Of a DNA stretch of 64,000 nt, positions 10,201 to 21,891 are shown one piece after another. This stretch comes from Escallonia rubra (Eukaryota; Streptophyta; Magnoliopsida; Escalloniales; Escalloniaceae). The stretch lies in assembly GCA_033065855.1 (NCBI GenBank), contig JAVXUO010002328.1, positions 412,501 through 476,500 on the forward strand. The letters run 5' to 3'. Positions within the stretch are counted from its first letter, which is position 1. The number at the start of each line of letters is the position of its first letter. Made by a program: the position numbers and the translations under genes. The notes under the pieces are model-generated. The model had not been told where the DNA came from and did no database searches. It worked only from the letters and a program-made list of their open reading frames with translations.

Positions 10201-13200
10201 AAATCCTAAATTAATAAAAATGAAAGAAAATTCATGAAATCATTACGATAAGTACAGGGGATGGGGTTGCGGAAAGATCATGGCATTAATAACAGTCATT
10301 GCATTGCCTTCAAGCAAAACTGAGTCTAGTGAGTGGCCAACCTTAGGAATTGAATAATGGATATCAAGCTTCCTGCGCCTTAATGCTTTGTCCTGAAGTG
10401 CGCTCTTCGCATTTGTAGCTGCCCTTATATCGTGATAAGAAATCATGACAAATCCTCTGTGCTTGCAAGCAGTGTATAGAGTTTGTATATCTCCATATTG
10501 CTAACAGAAGAACAATTCATCATTAGGAAAATAGATTAGCAAATAAGGCATGTCACACGAGGCCGTGCAATAAGACGAAAACTTTTAAGGCATAAAGAAC
10601 TAGTATGCACCTCAAAAAGAATCCTTAGTTCAGAATCTTCAACACTGCTATTTATATTTCTCACGAATAACGTTCTAGAAGGGTCTTCACCATGCGGATG
10701 TTCACAGACAAGTGAGCCATTTAATCTCCCTTGACCATTCAAAAATCCCCCGGTAGTTTGCAAGCAATTGTCCCCTTCTAGTTCAATTCCTCCACCACTA
10801 CTGAAAAGATCAAAATCTTCTTCATCATTGCCTTTGACATGATTAGTATATTCCAAATCTTCAATAATCCCAGAGAAGAGATCATCTTCATCAGGAAGAA
10901 GGTTTCCAATAGTTTGCAATTCGACTTCTTTAGTGGATACAAAGGGCTCTTCCGTTTCATAGCAAGAGGCTGCAGTATCATTGTATCGCTGAGGAAGAAC
11001 ATCATTTCTGGATAGTCTCACTGCGCAGGAAGTCGTGACATTAGACAAATTGATCGTATGACGCATTTAAGCTAGGAATAGGTTATCCACAGATATATCG
11101 TCGATTTCTAACAGAAAAATGCTTATAGTTATAGATAATTAGCTTATATTTGAATTTGCTAGGGTATAAAAACATGAAATTCCAAAAAATGGCAGGAAAC
11201 ATGAAGTCAAATTAATACATCACATATAGTCCCCATGTTACGTAGAATAAATGCACGTCAAGCATGCCGTGTGAAGTGCAAAAGTGTGGGCCCGTAAACT
11301 ATCCCAAGATACAGAGAGAAATAAACACTCAACAGCTTGGCAAAGCTCTACCCAACTCAATAAGGATATTTTATTTGGTCTGTATCCCATGAAGAGGATG
11401 ATGATGTATCCCACTATTTGTGGTTTTTCTTTTCTTTCTAGTTTTATGATCTAACAAATCACATGAAATTGAAACTAAAACAATTTAGTCTGATATACCA
11501 ATACATTCCACTCCACATTTAAAGTGTCCTATAATCAGTAAAGAGCTATTGCAATAAGAGCGGGGCGCGCGGGGGGGGAGGAGAGAGAGAGAGAGAAGCC
11601 AACTAATCACTGCCTTCGAGAGAAGCCAACTGGCAAACATATTCAGAAATAGCAATACTAATACAAGATTAGCCCATACTTGTTAAAGAGGAATCTATTC
11701 AGGAACAAGAGGGCTGGAACCAAAAGAAGTATCAAAGAAAATGAGCATAAATGTTCATGGAAGACTATTGTCGCATTCAACAAACTGGACTGTCGTCTTA
11801 TTAGAACACAAGATGAGCCCGATGAACATGTGACGATAACTTGAAAAAACAGTTTTGTTTGACCTAATTATATACGTCTTAAAATATAGGCAAACAGGAG
11901 TAATGAAAATAAAAATTTTGAAGGATGCCAAGAGGGAAAAACCTACACTTTCTAGAAAAAGTTTCAGATAACGAGCTTGAGAAGAGACGACTCTCCATCA
12001 TCCCGTAAGTATTATTCCTTCTTCCATCCTCACTATAAGATGCTGGCTGTGCATACAAGTTCGACCATGGCCTCGGATTGTCATGTACATATCTCCATGA
12101 TGCCGAGGAAAACTTGGCATTTCCCTCTCCATATATGCGAAACTTCTCTTCTTGGATTCTGCCTAAATGGGGTTGTGGCAAAAAATTGACTGACTGTGGA
12201 CTGTTTGGTACAAGTACTTGTACAGGTGATGCAGCAGCTGTCCTCACGCCAGGTGATATAACCATTCCTGCAAAATGTACACAAGAACAAATTCAGCAAT
12301 AAGAGAACAAATTTTGTACAGAAGTGCTTATGACAATGATGTGGTCACTTTCATATTCTTATCGGCTAATTCGTTCTTTTCACACAATTTTGTGGAGAAC
12401 CAAAACGCTCCTGATTCAACACATACTAGCTGACATTGTGTATTAATGTTCAGGGCAATAAGATGAGGATTTATCAACAATTGCTACATGCCAATGTATT
12501 ACGAGGATTTCTAGTCCACAACACTCAGGAAAACCACATTTCAACCACAATGCATCAGAGGATAAAGTCATCATAGCGGCTCAACTTATAGCCAAGACGA
12601 ACCGCATGGGAAAACAGCAACAATACCAGCAGACAATAGTAAATGGCTTGACTTTTACACAACTTGTTCCTTTTTAGAGAGCTTGCATTTTTTAGGGCAT
12701 AAATTTGTTTAACATTAGTCTCAACATAATTCCCCAAAGGACAGAAAATCACACCTAAATACTTTCCATTCATTTTAATAAATCTGGATTGAACGAAGTC
12801 ATGCCTAATACTTTGGGATATGAAAAATGAGTAACTAGCACTGGATGATCTCCTTATGCAGTATATAGATTACACGTCAGCAACCTATAGTTTGGAGGAC
12901 ATCTCATAAACAACCATCTCTCTCTCCAGTTACTTCTACTTCGCAGCTTCTGTTGCAGCCAAATTCCATTTTTTAGACTTCTAACATGCACAATTTTTTG
13001 AAGACTGCCCAATGTCAAACCCGAATTCTTCTTTCTAGACTTACGTGCTTAGTGTATGACCGAGTTCATCATGTCCTGATGTATTACTTAGCTAAACTGA
13101 CAGTTAGCAATAAAGCTGGATAAAAAGGCACTCTTTTAAAAAACGCATGCTGCATTTTATCTTTTCTTACTCACCTTGGTGGTCGGGCATGATATTCATA

Positions 13201-13440
13201 TTCTGCTTCCAAAAAGCGACCTGTCCCTGCTGAGTGGTAGCAAATGAATTTTGTTAGAGCACGTTTAGAATATATAAATAGTCCCATTCTTTCCAGTTGA
13301 GTACTGTACCTAATAAGAGCACCAAGAATTCAAAAACATTTTCATCATGGCTGGAAATTAAATACCTCAGAAGGAGAATAAATTTCCCCGAAAAAACATG
13401 ATGGCATGCCCACATCCCGTTGATCCATTACAAATGGCAT
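4290..13440 (-). CDS. MEI2-like RNA-binding protein (three RRMs)
   Basis: MEI2-like proteins are RNA-binding regulators of meiosis and development. Coding exons, in order: 13440-13366, 13226-13175, 12267-11947, 11020-10611, 10500-10342, 10170-10054, 9954-9803, 9541-9453, 9358-9281, 8192-7565, 7154-7070, 6978-6910, 4726-4547, 4442-4290. They join in frame to 855 codons. The start is the first ATG after an in-frame stop and opens MPFVMDQRDVGMPS, as in AML1-type proteins. RRM1 is at about 264-339 (RTLFVRNI), RRM2 about 350-424 (GTLTVSNL), and the diagnostic C-terminal RRM3 about 683-795 (TTLMIRNIPNKY, NKCNMGYAFIN, FQNSSLMNEDKRCRP). A conserved QTIGNLLPDEDDLF precedes RRM1. The intron after PIDFK requires a GC donor (7069-7068). 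The hinge between RRM2 and the GSAP motif is shorter than I expect for the family, and exon 9358-9281 (78 nt, phase 1 to 1) is frame-neutral, so it may be skipped. Confidence 0.9.
4727..6909 (-). other. Large intron of the MEI2-like gene
   Basis: This 2.2-kb intron separates the two halves of RRM3 coding sequence (exon ending IIPFHE and exon starting TFNGRKW). It has a GTCTGG donor and CTACAG acceptor. No transposon, RNA gene or conserved exon was recognised; ORFs inside it are short and unlike any family I know. Confidence 0.6.
8193..9280 (-). other. MEI2-like intron with possible relic of hinge-coding sequence
   Basis: Directly past the donor of exon 9358-9281, the same reading frame continues as NFNVPNSLYPL and then a stop. 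Family members, as I recall them, have a similar VPNSLPSPV there and continue coding for about 100 residues. In a shifted frame a further PVSLASI can be read. This suggests that formerly coding sequence is now intronic. The rest of the intron shows nothing recognisable. Confidence 0.4.
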
Positions 13441-14126
13441 TATGCAACAACGATGCCAGTAATATCATGAAAAGGAGAAACTAAGAGACCAGAGTTCTAG
13501 CTAGCACTGCCAAGACTGCAAGCACCCAAAAGAATAAGTCAATTCATCTATAACAGTACAAAACTAAACACAAAGAAAAAAATCTAAATAACTGCTGCAG
13601 GTAACTTATTATATGGCAGTTCCGCAGAAAGAGAAACAGCAAATAGAGTTTAACGGAGTGCTTTCTGACATTTTACTTGCAACATTATGGTCTCAAAACA
13701 AACAGGCTAACACAGTGATATAAACACCGAATGGAGTAATATTGCACATTTCATTTAGCTATGGTAACCTTAAAATTGCTTCCCCCAGACACAAAGTAGC
13801 AACCTAAACGAATGCTGCCACAAAGTAACATGTACAACAATTTTTGAATAACAAGGTCAAAAACATGTGGGGAAAAAAATGGCATATTAAACAAAACAGC
13901 ATCTCTGCATTTATTTGGAAAACAAACACAAATCAATTTCAAAGACTAACTACAAAACCTGCTCAGAGTAAAAAACAGACCGTAGCTTCACACATGTCCG
14001 TACCAAATCACAGAATTCAAACCATAACAACAAAATTGGACACCAAATTAACAAAAATCAAACGATCTAAATACGTAAGTGACCTAACTACAGCAATTGA
14101 GCAACACTCTAGCTAAGCAGACGCAC

Positions 14127-14162
14127 CATGTAGAAGCGATCGCCGTTTTTCCGCTCTTTAGT
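14127..14162 (-). other. Possible non-coding 5' UTR exon of the MEI2-like gene
   Basis: A 36-nt segment is bounded on the minus strand by a CAG acceptor and a GTGCGT donor. It ends in ATG immediately before the donor. It could be an internal 5' UTR exon between a CT-rich leader (about 14302-14530) and the first coding exon. This is inferred from splice signals only. Confidence 0.3.
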
Positions 14163-14301
14163 CTGCACAGCAAAATTGCTCCGAATCAAGCAGTAAAAGA
14201 ACCAAAAGTTGTACTAAATTACACAACGAAATGGCAGTTGAGCAAATAGAGCAAGCATGCCTCGAGATTTGAGCTCTGTACAACTTCAAAATTATTTTCA
14301 C

Positions 14302-14530
14302 CTACTCTTTTCCCTCCATTACGAGCAGTAAACTACGGACAGAGAGGGAAAAAAAATAAGTTCAAAACTACAAAATTGGAAGAACGAGGGAGGTGAATTC
14401 CGTTTAAGTAGTTGGCGTGGTGGCCGGCGGTGCATGCAGTTTGGTGGTTTAGGTGGTGGTTCCGGTGAGCTACTTTTAGAGAGAGAAAGTGTTTTTAGAG
14501 AGAGAGAGTAGAGAGGTAGTTCTGGCTTTG
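14302..14530 (-). promoter_or_regulatory. CT-rich leader / promoter-proximal region of the MEI2-like gene
   Basis: On the minus strand this region has CTCTCTCTCT tracts (around 14480-14510) followed by CA/CT-rich sequence, typical of plant 5' UTRs, and a possible donor TAG|GTGAAA at 14302. Transcription start was not determined. Short upstream ORFs are present. Confidence 0.35.
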
Positions 14531-15222
14531 AATGATGAAAGTACATAACAAAGTGAAGAATAAAAAAAAGGAAAAAAAAAATGGGCGGGTTTTGTGTGTT
14601 CGTGAATAGCTTTCCGCTTTGCTTTTCTTTTGTATTTTCTTTTCGGGAAAACATTTATTGGGCTTTTGCTTGAGCGTGCATGTATTAAATTGTCTCATCC
14701 CCAAATTTAGCACACATGACTCTCAATTATTTGAAAATAAATATTTGAAAACCCATTGGAAGGATAATAAAGTTTGAAGGGCAATTTTGTATTTTTATCT
14801 CGTCATTGCTTTATGCCAAGTGATCCGCCCGATTGTCAACGAGATTCGCTATCTTCTTTGACTTTGTAGATTCAAATCTTGAAGCTAATAACCTAGAAAA
14901 AAAAGTATTTCTCTAATGCACCAGGGAAGTGCACCATTAAAATTACTTGGAGAGATGATTCAATTTCAGTTAACGCTGATATTAGCCCGAACATAATCCT
15001 TATCGTCTAAAGATATAAATAAAAAAAGACATTAACAAAAATTTCTTCATTACTGTTTTTGGGCATGTTTTGATTCCTACTAAAACCCCTTTCAGATTCT
15101 TCGATCATTGGGCTGATATGGTTGAATTCATTCCTGTTATCCACGGGGCCTGGTCTTCTAATGTTTCTGGTAACCCCTAGTGAGTAATAAAAAATAAAAA
15201 AATGGGCGACATTATGCATCTC
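14531..15222. other. Gene-free AT-rich DNA upstream of the MEI2-like gene
   Basis: This is the likely distal promoter of the MEI2-like gene. No gene, RNA or repeat was recognised. Confidence 0.4.
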
Positions 15223-15232
15223 TATATATATT

Positions 15233-15549
15233 GAGTTTTTTCTCTTAATAATCTATTTTTAACACTTAATTACTTCTTGAACCTTATTTACCTATCTACC
15301 CTACTTTTGAAAATCGTGGTTCCAAACAGAAATTTCAAGCAAACCTTACCATGAAATCTAATCTCTGTTAGAAATCAATATTTCTTTCAATTTTGTTTAA
15401 ATTAGAACATATTGAAAACGTGTTTTCTTCGCTTGAAATCTCCGTTTGGAACCACGATTTTCAAAAGTGGGGTAGATAGGTAAATAAGATTCAAAATAGG
15501 ATAAAGAAGTAATTAAGTGTTCAAAATGGGTTATTAAGGACAAAAACTC
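15233..15549. mobile_element. MITE with ~115-bp terminal inverted repeats, copy 1 (Mutator-like)
   Basis: The ends are GAGTTTTT...AAAAACTC. The left arm (15233 to about 15345) and the right arm (about 15430-15549) are reverse complements with a few mismatches over roughly 115 bp; for example AATCGTGGTTCCAAAC on the left pairs with GTTTGGAACCACGATT on the right. The loop is short and non-coding. A 10-bp direct repeat TATATATATT flanks it exactly (15223-15232 and 15550-15559), the length typical of Mutator-superfamily insertions. A second copy of the family lies at 35726-36033. Confidence 0.85.
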
Positions 15550-15569
15550 TATATATATTTCTCTAATAT

Positions 15570-15862
15570 GTAAAAAAGTTTGTCAACGGCCGATGAATGT
15601 GTCATAATCATTTTGGTGAGAGTGAGCACGTGAAATATAGGTTAGACTAATCCACTCACTTAACTAGACATGTTTTGGAATATCAATCGCGCTGAATTTG
15701 TCTAAACTCTTATTAAAAAAAGTTTGCTGATGACTGTGTTGGAATACTCTTAGTGAGAGTGAGCACATAGAATATAGGTTATACTAATCCACTCACTTAA
15801 TTAATCTTGTTTTGGAACATCAATCACTTTGAATTAGTCTAAACTTTTATAAAAAGGTTGGA
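15570..15862. repeat. Tandem duplication, unit ~145 bp, two diverged copies
   Basis: Copies at about 15570-15720 and 15721-15862 share ordered blocks: 'gtgagagtgagcac', 'aatataggtta', 'actaatccactcactta', 'tgttttgga' and 'tgaatt...gtctaaac'. The sequence is non-coding. Divergence suggests an old duplication. It sits just beside MITE copy 1. Confidence 0.75.
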
Positions 15863-18800
15863 ATAGTTAAACCAACCCGGTCACACGGTTTGCAAAAATC
15901 CTACTTTGAAATCTTTATAAACTCGTAGTCAAAATTTAAGAATTACAAATATCGGTACTCGTATCCTACACCGTGTCACCAAAAACTCAGAGTTAAGTCT
16001 AAGGCGCGATTGAGAAATTGCACAGGGACTTTAAAACCCTTGAATATTATGTTGAGCTTCTAGTTATCTAAGGGTAACAGTTTTGTAATTTGCTCAAATT
16101 TTTATGTTACACGCTAAAATCAGTGTTTTAAATTGTTAGTAGCTTTTAAATTGTTTTATACTCAATCAACAAAAATTTTAATGGCACAGTTGTAAAGATG
16201 ACATGCCACTGATGTATAAATTTAGCATAAGTTTTCATTATTTGAACCTCCAAGTTTGAATATGCAAAGCTCGTTGTTTCCAAGTGAAGGGTAATTAATG
16301 CTAATATAATTATGCTATCGCACAGCTCTATTGACAATGGGTATGAAAATTGGAAGAGTTTGGTGCTACATTGGTGAGAAAACTTTACATCGCTTATTCG
16401 TTTTTTATTATGCAACTTAAACGGTCAGGAGCGGACTCATAATGTTTGATTGATGGGGGATAAAAAGTGATAAAAATAATTGATGGCTAAAATAATAAGA
16501 TTCAAAATGTTCAAATTCACATAAAATATTATTTATTTTATCGTAAAAATTCACTATTCATAGTGACTTATTTATTTTGGTAAAATTAGTCAACATCAAT
16601 CTTGCATAAAAGAAGTTTATACGTACTTGTACGTAAACATGCATTACTAATGTGATTATTAATTAAACAAGAACAATTGTGCATGTATAAATTAACATAC
16701 TATAAGAATTTAAACTAAGAAAAAGAACTAAGCTTGATGTATTCGTGTTTCTTTATAATCTGGAGATTTAGAATTTGGAATAATGAAGATAGAACCAGAC
16801 AAAGACAAAGATTATGATGGCTGGTGACGGACAGTTAAAAACAAAAACAAAATAAATACGAATACGTTAATGTTACAATATAATGACATTTTTCTAAATA
16901 TTTTAAATATAACTTTTCATTACTTTAAGAATAACTAAAAAAACTCCCGAATTTGGGGAAGGCGGTGCGCCCATAATAATATGTGAGAGATGTAGAATCA
17001 ACAATGTTGAGATATTTTACATTATGTCTTGCAACCAATATACATAGTGCACATATAACTTGAATTTAACTGTCACAGACTTCTCTTGACAAATGGGTAG
17101 TAATAATTATTGAAATTCAAACTAGGGTAGATATATTAATAGCGGGGGGAAATTCATACCATTTATAATTAATTCACACTATTTTTTCACGAAAAGTATT
17201 AGCGATCCTTTTTAACCGTCTAGTGAAAATTTATGTATATATATATAACCAAAAGAAGTGTCAATTTAGCCTTGCCCTAAACTAATCGAGTCGATGGCTA
17301 TACTGGTCATCTACTTTGACGGTATATAGTATTGAGTAAATGCCCCAGCTAGCTCACTACTGTCTCATTAAAAATTAGGTAAAACTTGGTAAAACCATCG
17401 GCGGGAAGTTTTTTCTCAGCGAACATCGCATAACAGACGACATTTAGATAGGGAAATTTATACTGTGTTTCCAACGTATATACATTGGATGGGATTTTAA
17501 TCCTCTATAGAATGGAGTTTCTCCAATTGTTCTTGATCAACCTCCTTAGAAATTTTCAAGCTTACAAATGAAAAAGGTAATTAAAATTTTCTCCAAACAA
17601 TCCAGAGGACAATGTTATCTACAAAATTTAGCCTTGCCAAGCAGATTGGGAAAATGCAGCCTTATGCTTACTTGTTGAGAGTCAAACTACTGTACTAGTA
17701 TACTTGCTACATGAATTTACTATGTGCTACCGCTTAATTTACTAGACAAAGCGGAGAACGATGCTAGAGGCGAGGTGTTATTTGCCCTAGAGCTGAATTT
17801 CGTTAAAACAAAATTCAGCTTCTTTTTCTCATGGCTCATCAACTTTTCAGTGGCTAAAATCTAAAACACAATATATAGCACACAAAATTTAATACCTTCA
17901 TTTTTGTTAGCTTTCGAGTTAATTTACGAGAGAGTCGTCTTAACCGACAAAATGAAGGGTTTCAATTTTGCCATATCATCGACAACTCACAGTTCAAAGA
18001 CAACTGAACTATAACTACCAAGAGCATCGATTGCAAAGTTTAACAAAAAAAAAACCTCTCTCGCACTTCAGCCGCCGTCACCGCCTTCCATGGTTTTTAT
18101 TCACGTTATTATAACTCTCTTACAGTATTCATTACCAACATCGAATCATTGAAGTTGCAGGCCTCCTTTTTTCAACATAAAGTTTAGATCGAGTCAATGC
18201 AGACGAATGGAAAATGACCCGTCCATGTAGGCACTTTCACGATCAAGGAGTGGAGAGCGACGTCCTTTTTTAGCTTCCTCCAAGAATGACCACTCCAAGT
18301 GCCAAAGCCTCAGCGGAGCGCACCTTCTTACATTTATTTTTTCGTTGAGTCACTCAAAACTGTAATAGAGACAAATCTCTTCCTATTCTTTTAAGTCCAA
18401 CTTATACTTATATAGGCATAACCACCAAGTGACTAGTGATGAGCTTACATACATAGATAACATAATCAAATTTATAAACCATACGTCTCTTCCATGTTAG
18501 AACTAGATTAACAGTACAAAATATGATACGTCTTCCTGTCCGCGGGTATGGCATAAATGAGTAATACCAAATAAGATAGTTCATCTTGTGAATTTGACAG
18601 CTACTGTTGTGATAGGCAAAACTTTCGGTTTTAACTCTACTATTGAAATGTGAAGCAAGATTGGTTTTCATTAGAAAGTAACAAATTTGATGAGCCATTG
18701 GTCAAAAAAGTGGAGCTACCTATGTTGGTCTATGGTGGTGTTGTTGCCTTGTTGGTTTGCAAAAAAGCTCAGTAGTAGTTTAAGTGGGTAAACATAAGAG

Positions 18801-20137
18801 AGTAACAACTAACAACTAACAGAGACCACAAAAGTTGTGATCCATTGGATTGGATATAAAAGTGCAAAGTTACAGACCCCATGCAACATAAAGGCACTGA
18901 TAAGTGGGTCTTAGCCTCACATTGTTTAGTCTTCAATGGCATTACATTAGGACTGCAAAGAGCAAAGATCATTTCAGTTTCTCTTGAAAACCCTCATTTA
19001 TGGTTTAGTTGCAAAATGATTTAAGTACTATTTTATGTTCTGATTTTTCTTTTTGTTATTGTCATTTCCAGTCTTTCAAAAATTGATTGTTAATCAATTT
19101 TAAATTATGTTTTGAAGATCATAAATAATGTACTATTCACAATTTTATTACAACTAAGTTATCAGGCTTTAGGTATAAGATGATATAAGAATGCGTTGAA
19201 AATTGCTATCTTAAAATGTAGCAGAACTAATACTCTACGAAATATCAAAAGTAAAATGTTGCAAAGATCTATCTTATTTTCCCATTAATATGAACTAATT
19301 TATAACTTTAAGAAAAAGTCCAAACTATGAGCAAGGTTTCCTCGTTGTCATTGGATTGGACACCAGTTAAACTTTATAAAATCTTTTTTCAATCCGTTCG
19401 AACTCTGAGTGAGTGAGTAATTACAAGATTATGTTGTTTAATGACCTTATAATTTTTCTAAAAAAGTTTAAAATTTATACGACTCAAATGACAGCTCGTG
19501 TTGATCTGACCAAGTGACAAACGTATCAAAAATTGACAAGTTGTTACCAACATTAAAATTGCAAATAATCATTTATTCCAGTTTAGTATATTTAACTACC
19601 GTAATAAACAAGAAAATTGCTGGCAACAACCACAGTCATAGACAAGAAACTGCAACCCCCTTCCCACTAAGTTATGAATGGTCACCAAAAGTTGTTACGG
19701 GCATAAATTTAGCGGAAAAAAAAGTCTAGTAAGACTTGTCATCGAAGGTTCCTTCACAATTGTTGCTAATCATATCCAACGACAGTTACGTATCACCTAA
19801 TGGAAAGTTATAGCAAATTCTTTCTACCAAGCGAAAACTTACGGGCTTAAAGTAAACTTAAGGTATAAAATGTAGAGTTTAACCGGTAATTTTTTTTTTT
19901 ATCCTTTGTTATTTCTTTTGTAACTTTTAGTTGTACGCTAATGCTATTATCGTGATTCCCATCGGATAGGGATATCATCCATGTGCCTAATTACTTGTTC
20001 TATTTAAGCATGATGTAACTTGACTTATTTACCTATCGTATATATTCGTACTCTTAATAATGATACAAAAAAAGTGTAAGGAAAGTATTCTTTTCATAAC
20101 CTCAATGAGTGATGTACGAAAAAAGAAAAAGAGGAGT
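15863..20137. other. Gene desert, AT-rich
   Basis: About 4.3 kb of AT-rich DNA. The ORFs present are short, overlap on both strands and match no family I recognise. No clear transposon ends were found. Confidence 0.5.
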
Positions 20138-20140
20138 CAA
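20138..20140 (+). promoter_or_regulatory. CAA motif upstream of tRNA-Tyr
   Basis: A CAA triplet lies four bases before the mature tRNA 5' end, matching the CAA transcription-start motif common upstream of plant tRNA genes. Confidence 0.5.
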
Positions 20141-20143
20141 TAA

Positions 20144-20229
20144 CCGACCTTAGCTCAGTTGGCAGAGCGGAGGACTGTAGTGGGTTCACAGCTATCCTTA
20201 GGTCGCTGGTTCGAATCCGGCAGGTCGGA
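20144..20229 (+). tRNA. tRNA-Tyr (GUA anticodon), intron-containing
   Basis: The acceptor stem CCGACCT (20144-20150) pairs with AGGTCGG (20222-20228), with discriminator A at 20229. The D-arm contains AGCTCAGTTGG and the T-arm contains GGTTCGAATCC. The anticodon stem GAGGA/TCCTT encloses loop CT-GTA-GA, with anticodon GTA at 20177-20179. A 13-nt intron (20181-20193) lies one base 3' of the anticodon, the canonical position, and plant tRNA-Tyr genes regularly carry such an intron. A run of eight T at 20232-20239 fits a Pol III terminator. Confidence 0.95.
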
Positions 20230-20231
20230 TC

Positions 20232-20239
20232 TTTTTTTT
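20232..20239 (+). terminator. Pol III T-run terminator of tRNA-Tyr
   Basis: Eight consecutive T residues begin three bases past the tRNA discriminator, as expected for RNA polymerase III termination. Confidence 0.85.
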
Positions 20240-20299
20240 ATTTTTTATTTTCAAAATCTTCACCTCCATCCATTATTATTATTATTATAGTAATAATTG

Positions 20300-20880
20300 A
20301 AAACAAGGTGACAAATCTCCCCCAGTCTCTCTGTCTGCGTCATCCACGGTTTAGATATGATGAAAGCCTGTTGTCATTGACTTGCCAGGCAAAGCCCTGC
20401 ATAAGATACGAACTCGCAGCTGGGGTGACCCACGTCTTCTTAGACGCGTACGGCGCGGTGCGGTGTGGAGATGAGCCACCCAATCCAAAGATGCCAGATG
20501 GGTTGAGGGGGTGGAGAGTTGATGATACGATGTTCACGTGCGCGTGGGGGAAAGATATGGTTTCCTGATAGACTTTATTCCATCTGGGAAAAAGTGCAGA
20601 CTGGAAAAGGTTTCAACTCTGTGCTCATTTTCCATCCGCCACTGTTTTGTTTAATGTCCAGTCTCACACACACACACACACTGACACTGACACAAAAAGC
20701 TTCATTCAGCTCCTCGGGCCCTCCGCCACATCCCCCAACAACAACTCTTCTCTCTCTTTCTCTTTCTCACGCACATGCACACTGAAGAATTGGCGGAAAA
20801 CCAACTCAAAACTTTAGAAGACTTTCCCGCCCTCCCCCCCCCCCCCCCCCTCGAAAGTCAGTGTTTACTGTTTACCTTTT
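20300..20880 (+). promoter_or_regulatory. Orphan promoter / 5' UTR-like island without a gene
   Basis: This island is much more GC-rich than its surroundings. It contains TTCACGTGCGCGTGG (near 20530; G-box/ABRE-like core CACGTG), a CA microsatellite (about 20666-20682), a CT-rich leader-like stretch (20745-20770) and a C homopolymer (about 20835-20850). Such features are typical of plant promoters and 5' UTRs, but no coding exon follows in either direction before the MHF1 gene, which ends (3' end) at 21892. The 86-aa open frame at 20308-20568 lacks an ATG start. It may be a relic of a lost or moved gene, or a non-coding RNA promoter. Confidence 0.35.
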
Positions 20881-20934
20881 GAACGATCTCGGGGTCTAAG
20901 ATAAAACGATGGACACAATTTATGGGATCAAAAT

Positions 20935-21163
20935 AGAGAGTTTTTTATTTTAATAGGGAATAGAATAAAAAAAATGTAAAAAAAGGGATCAGGAGGAAGA
21001 AAAAAAAAGTTAGTAAATAGTTAGAAGTATAGAGAGAAATAAAATAAAAAATTATAAATATGTAAAAAATACTTAAAAAATGTTTCTTAATTTGAAAAGT
21101 GAGTAATTTTTATGGAACGACAAAAAAAAATATATAATTTTTTTTTATGGGACAGAGGGAGTA
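20935..21163. mobile_element. Possible degraded Stowaway-like MITE
   Basis: The right end reads TATGGGACAGAGGGAGTA, resembling the conserved GGGACGGAGGGAGTA terminus of Stowaway (Tc1/mariner) MITEs, and the interior is very AT-rich. The matching left end (ACTCCCTC...) was not found, so boundaries are approximate. Confidence 0.35.
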
Positions 21164-21891
21164 ATACATATCAGAATTCCTTTTTTTAGTGAATTGATAA
21201 CAGTTCAAACAATTATGTGCATACGTTTTAGTTTTTTCACAGGCCTTCTTTTTTGGGGTTTCTTTATCATGTATTCAACTTAAGAATACGAAAACACATC
21301 TACATTACTTGAATGAGTTGGGTGAATATTATTTTTAATATACCAAGAATATTTGTCAACACCATTAAGCAAAGAAACTAATGTGATAAAAGAAAGCACT
21401 AAAAAAGACAGAAGATCATTTTACATTATATTCAATAGTCCCAAGTAGTCAAAACTATTGATTCTCGACCTCCCAACATCTCCTACTTGACCACATATTT
21501 GCTCACAAAAGCCCAAACCTGATGTAACTGAGAAAGATGCAGCTCCAAACACCCCGAATAATTCGTTTCCACTTGTCATTCTATCCACTGCCAAAGAAAC
21601 AAAAGAAGTCCCGTGGGGGGACTTATGCTAGATTCTAACCACAAACTCTTTCCCGAAGAATAGAGAAGCAATGCCTCCTGTTTAACTCTCCGTTCATGTG
21701 TTTTCGAGTAATTAGTGAGACAGATACAACAAACAGCGACGACTGCACATCAAGATTTCTACGTTAATATTTACTGATAGATCAATAGTTATGCAAAGAA
21801 TCGAGACTGAGGGACACGGTAGCTTGTTTGGTCATCAATCAATAATATGCTTCCGTTCCTCAATCTGAGGCTTCTATACAGCAGTCCTAAC
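21164..21891. other. 3' flank of the MHF1 gene
   Basis: This lies downstream of the minus-strand MHF1 stop codon and presumably includes its 3' UTR. No other gene was recognised. Confidence 0.4.

Noticed and set aside
20308-20568. Plus-strand ORF of 86 codons beside tRNA-Tyr
   Set aside because: It has no ATG start (GTG at 20308), no family similarity, and lies in a promoter-like island.
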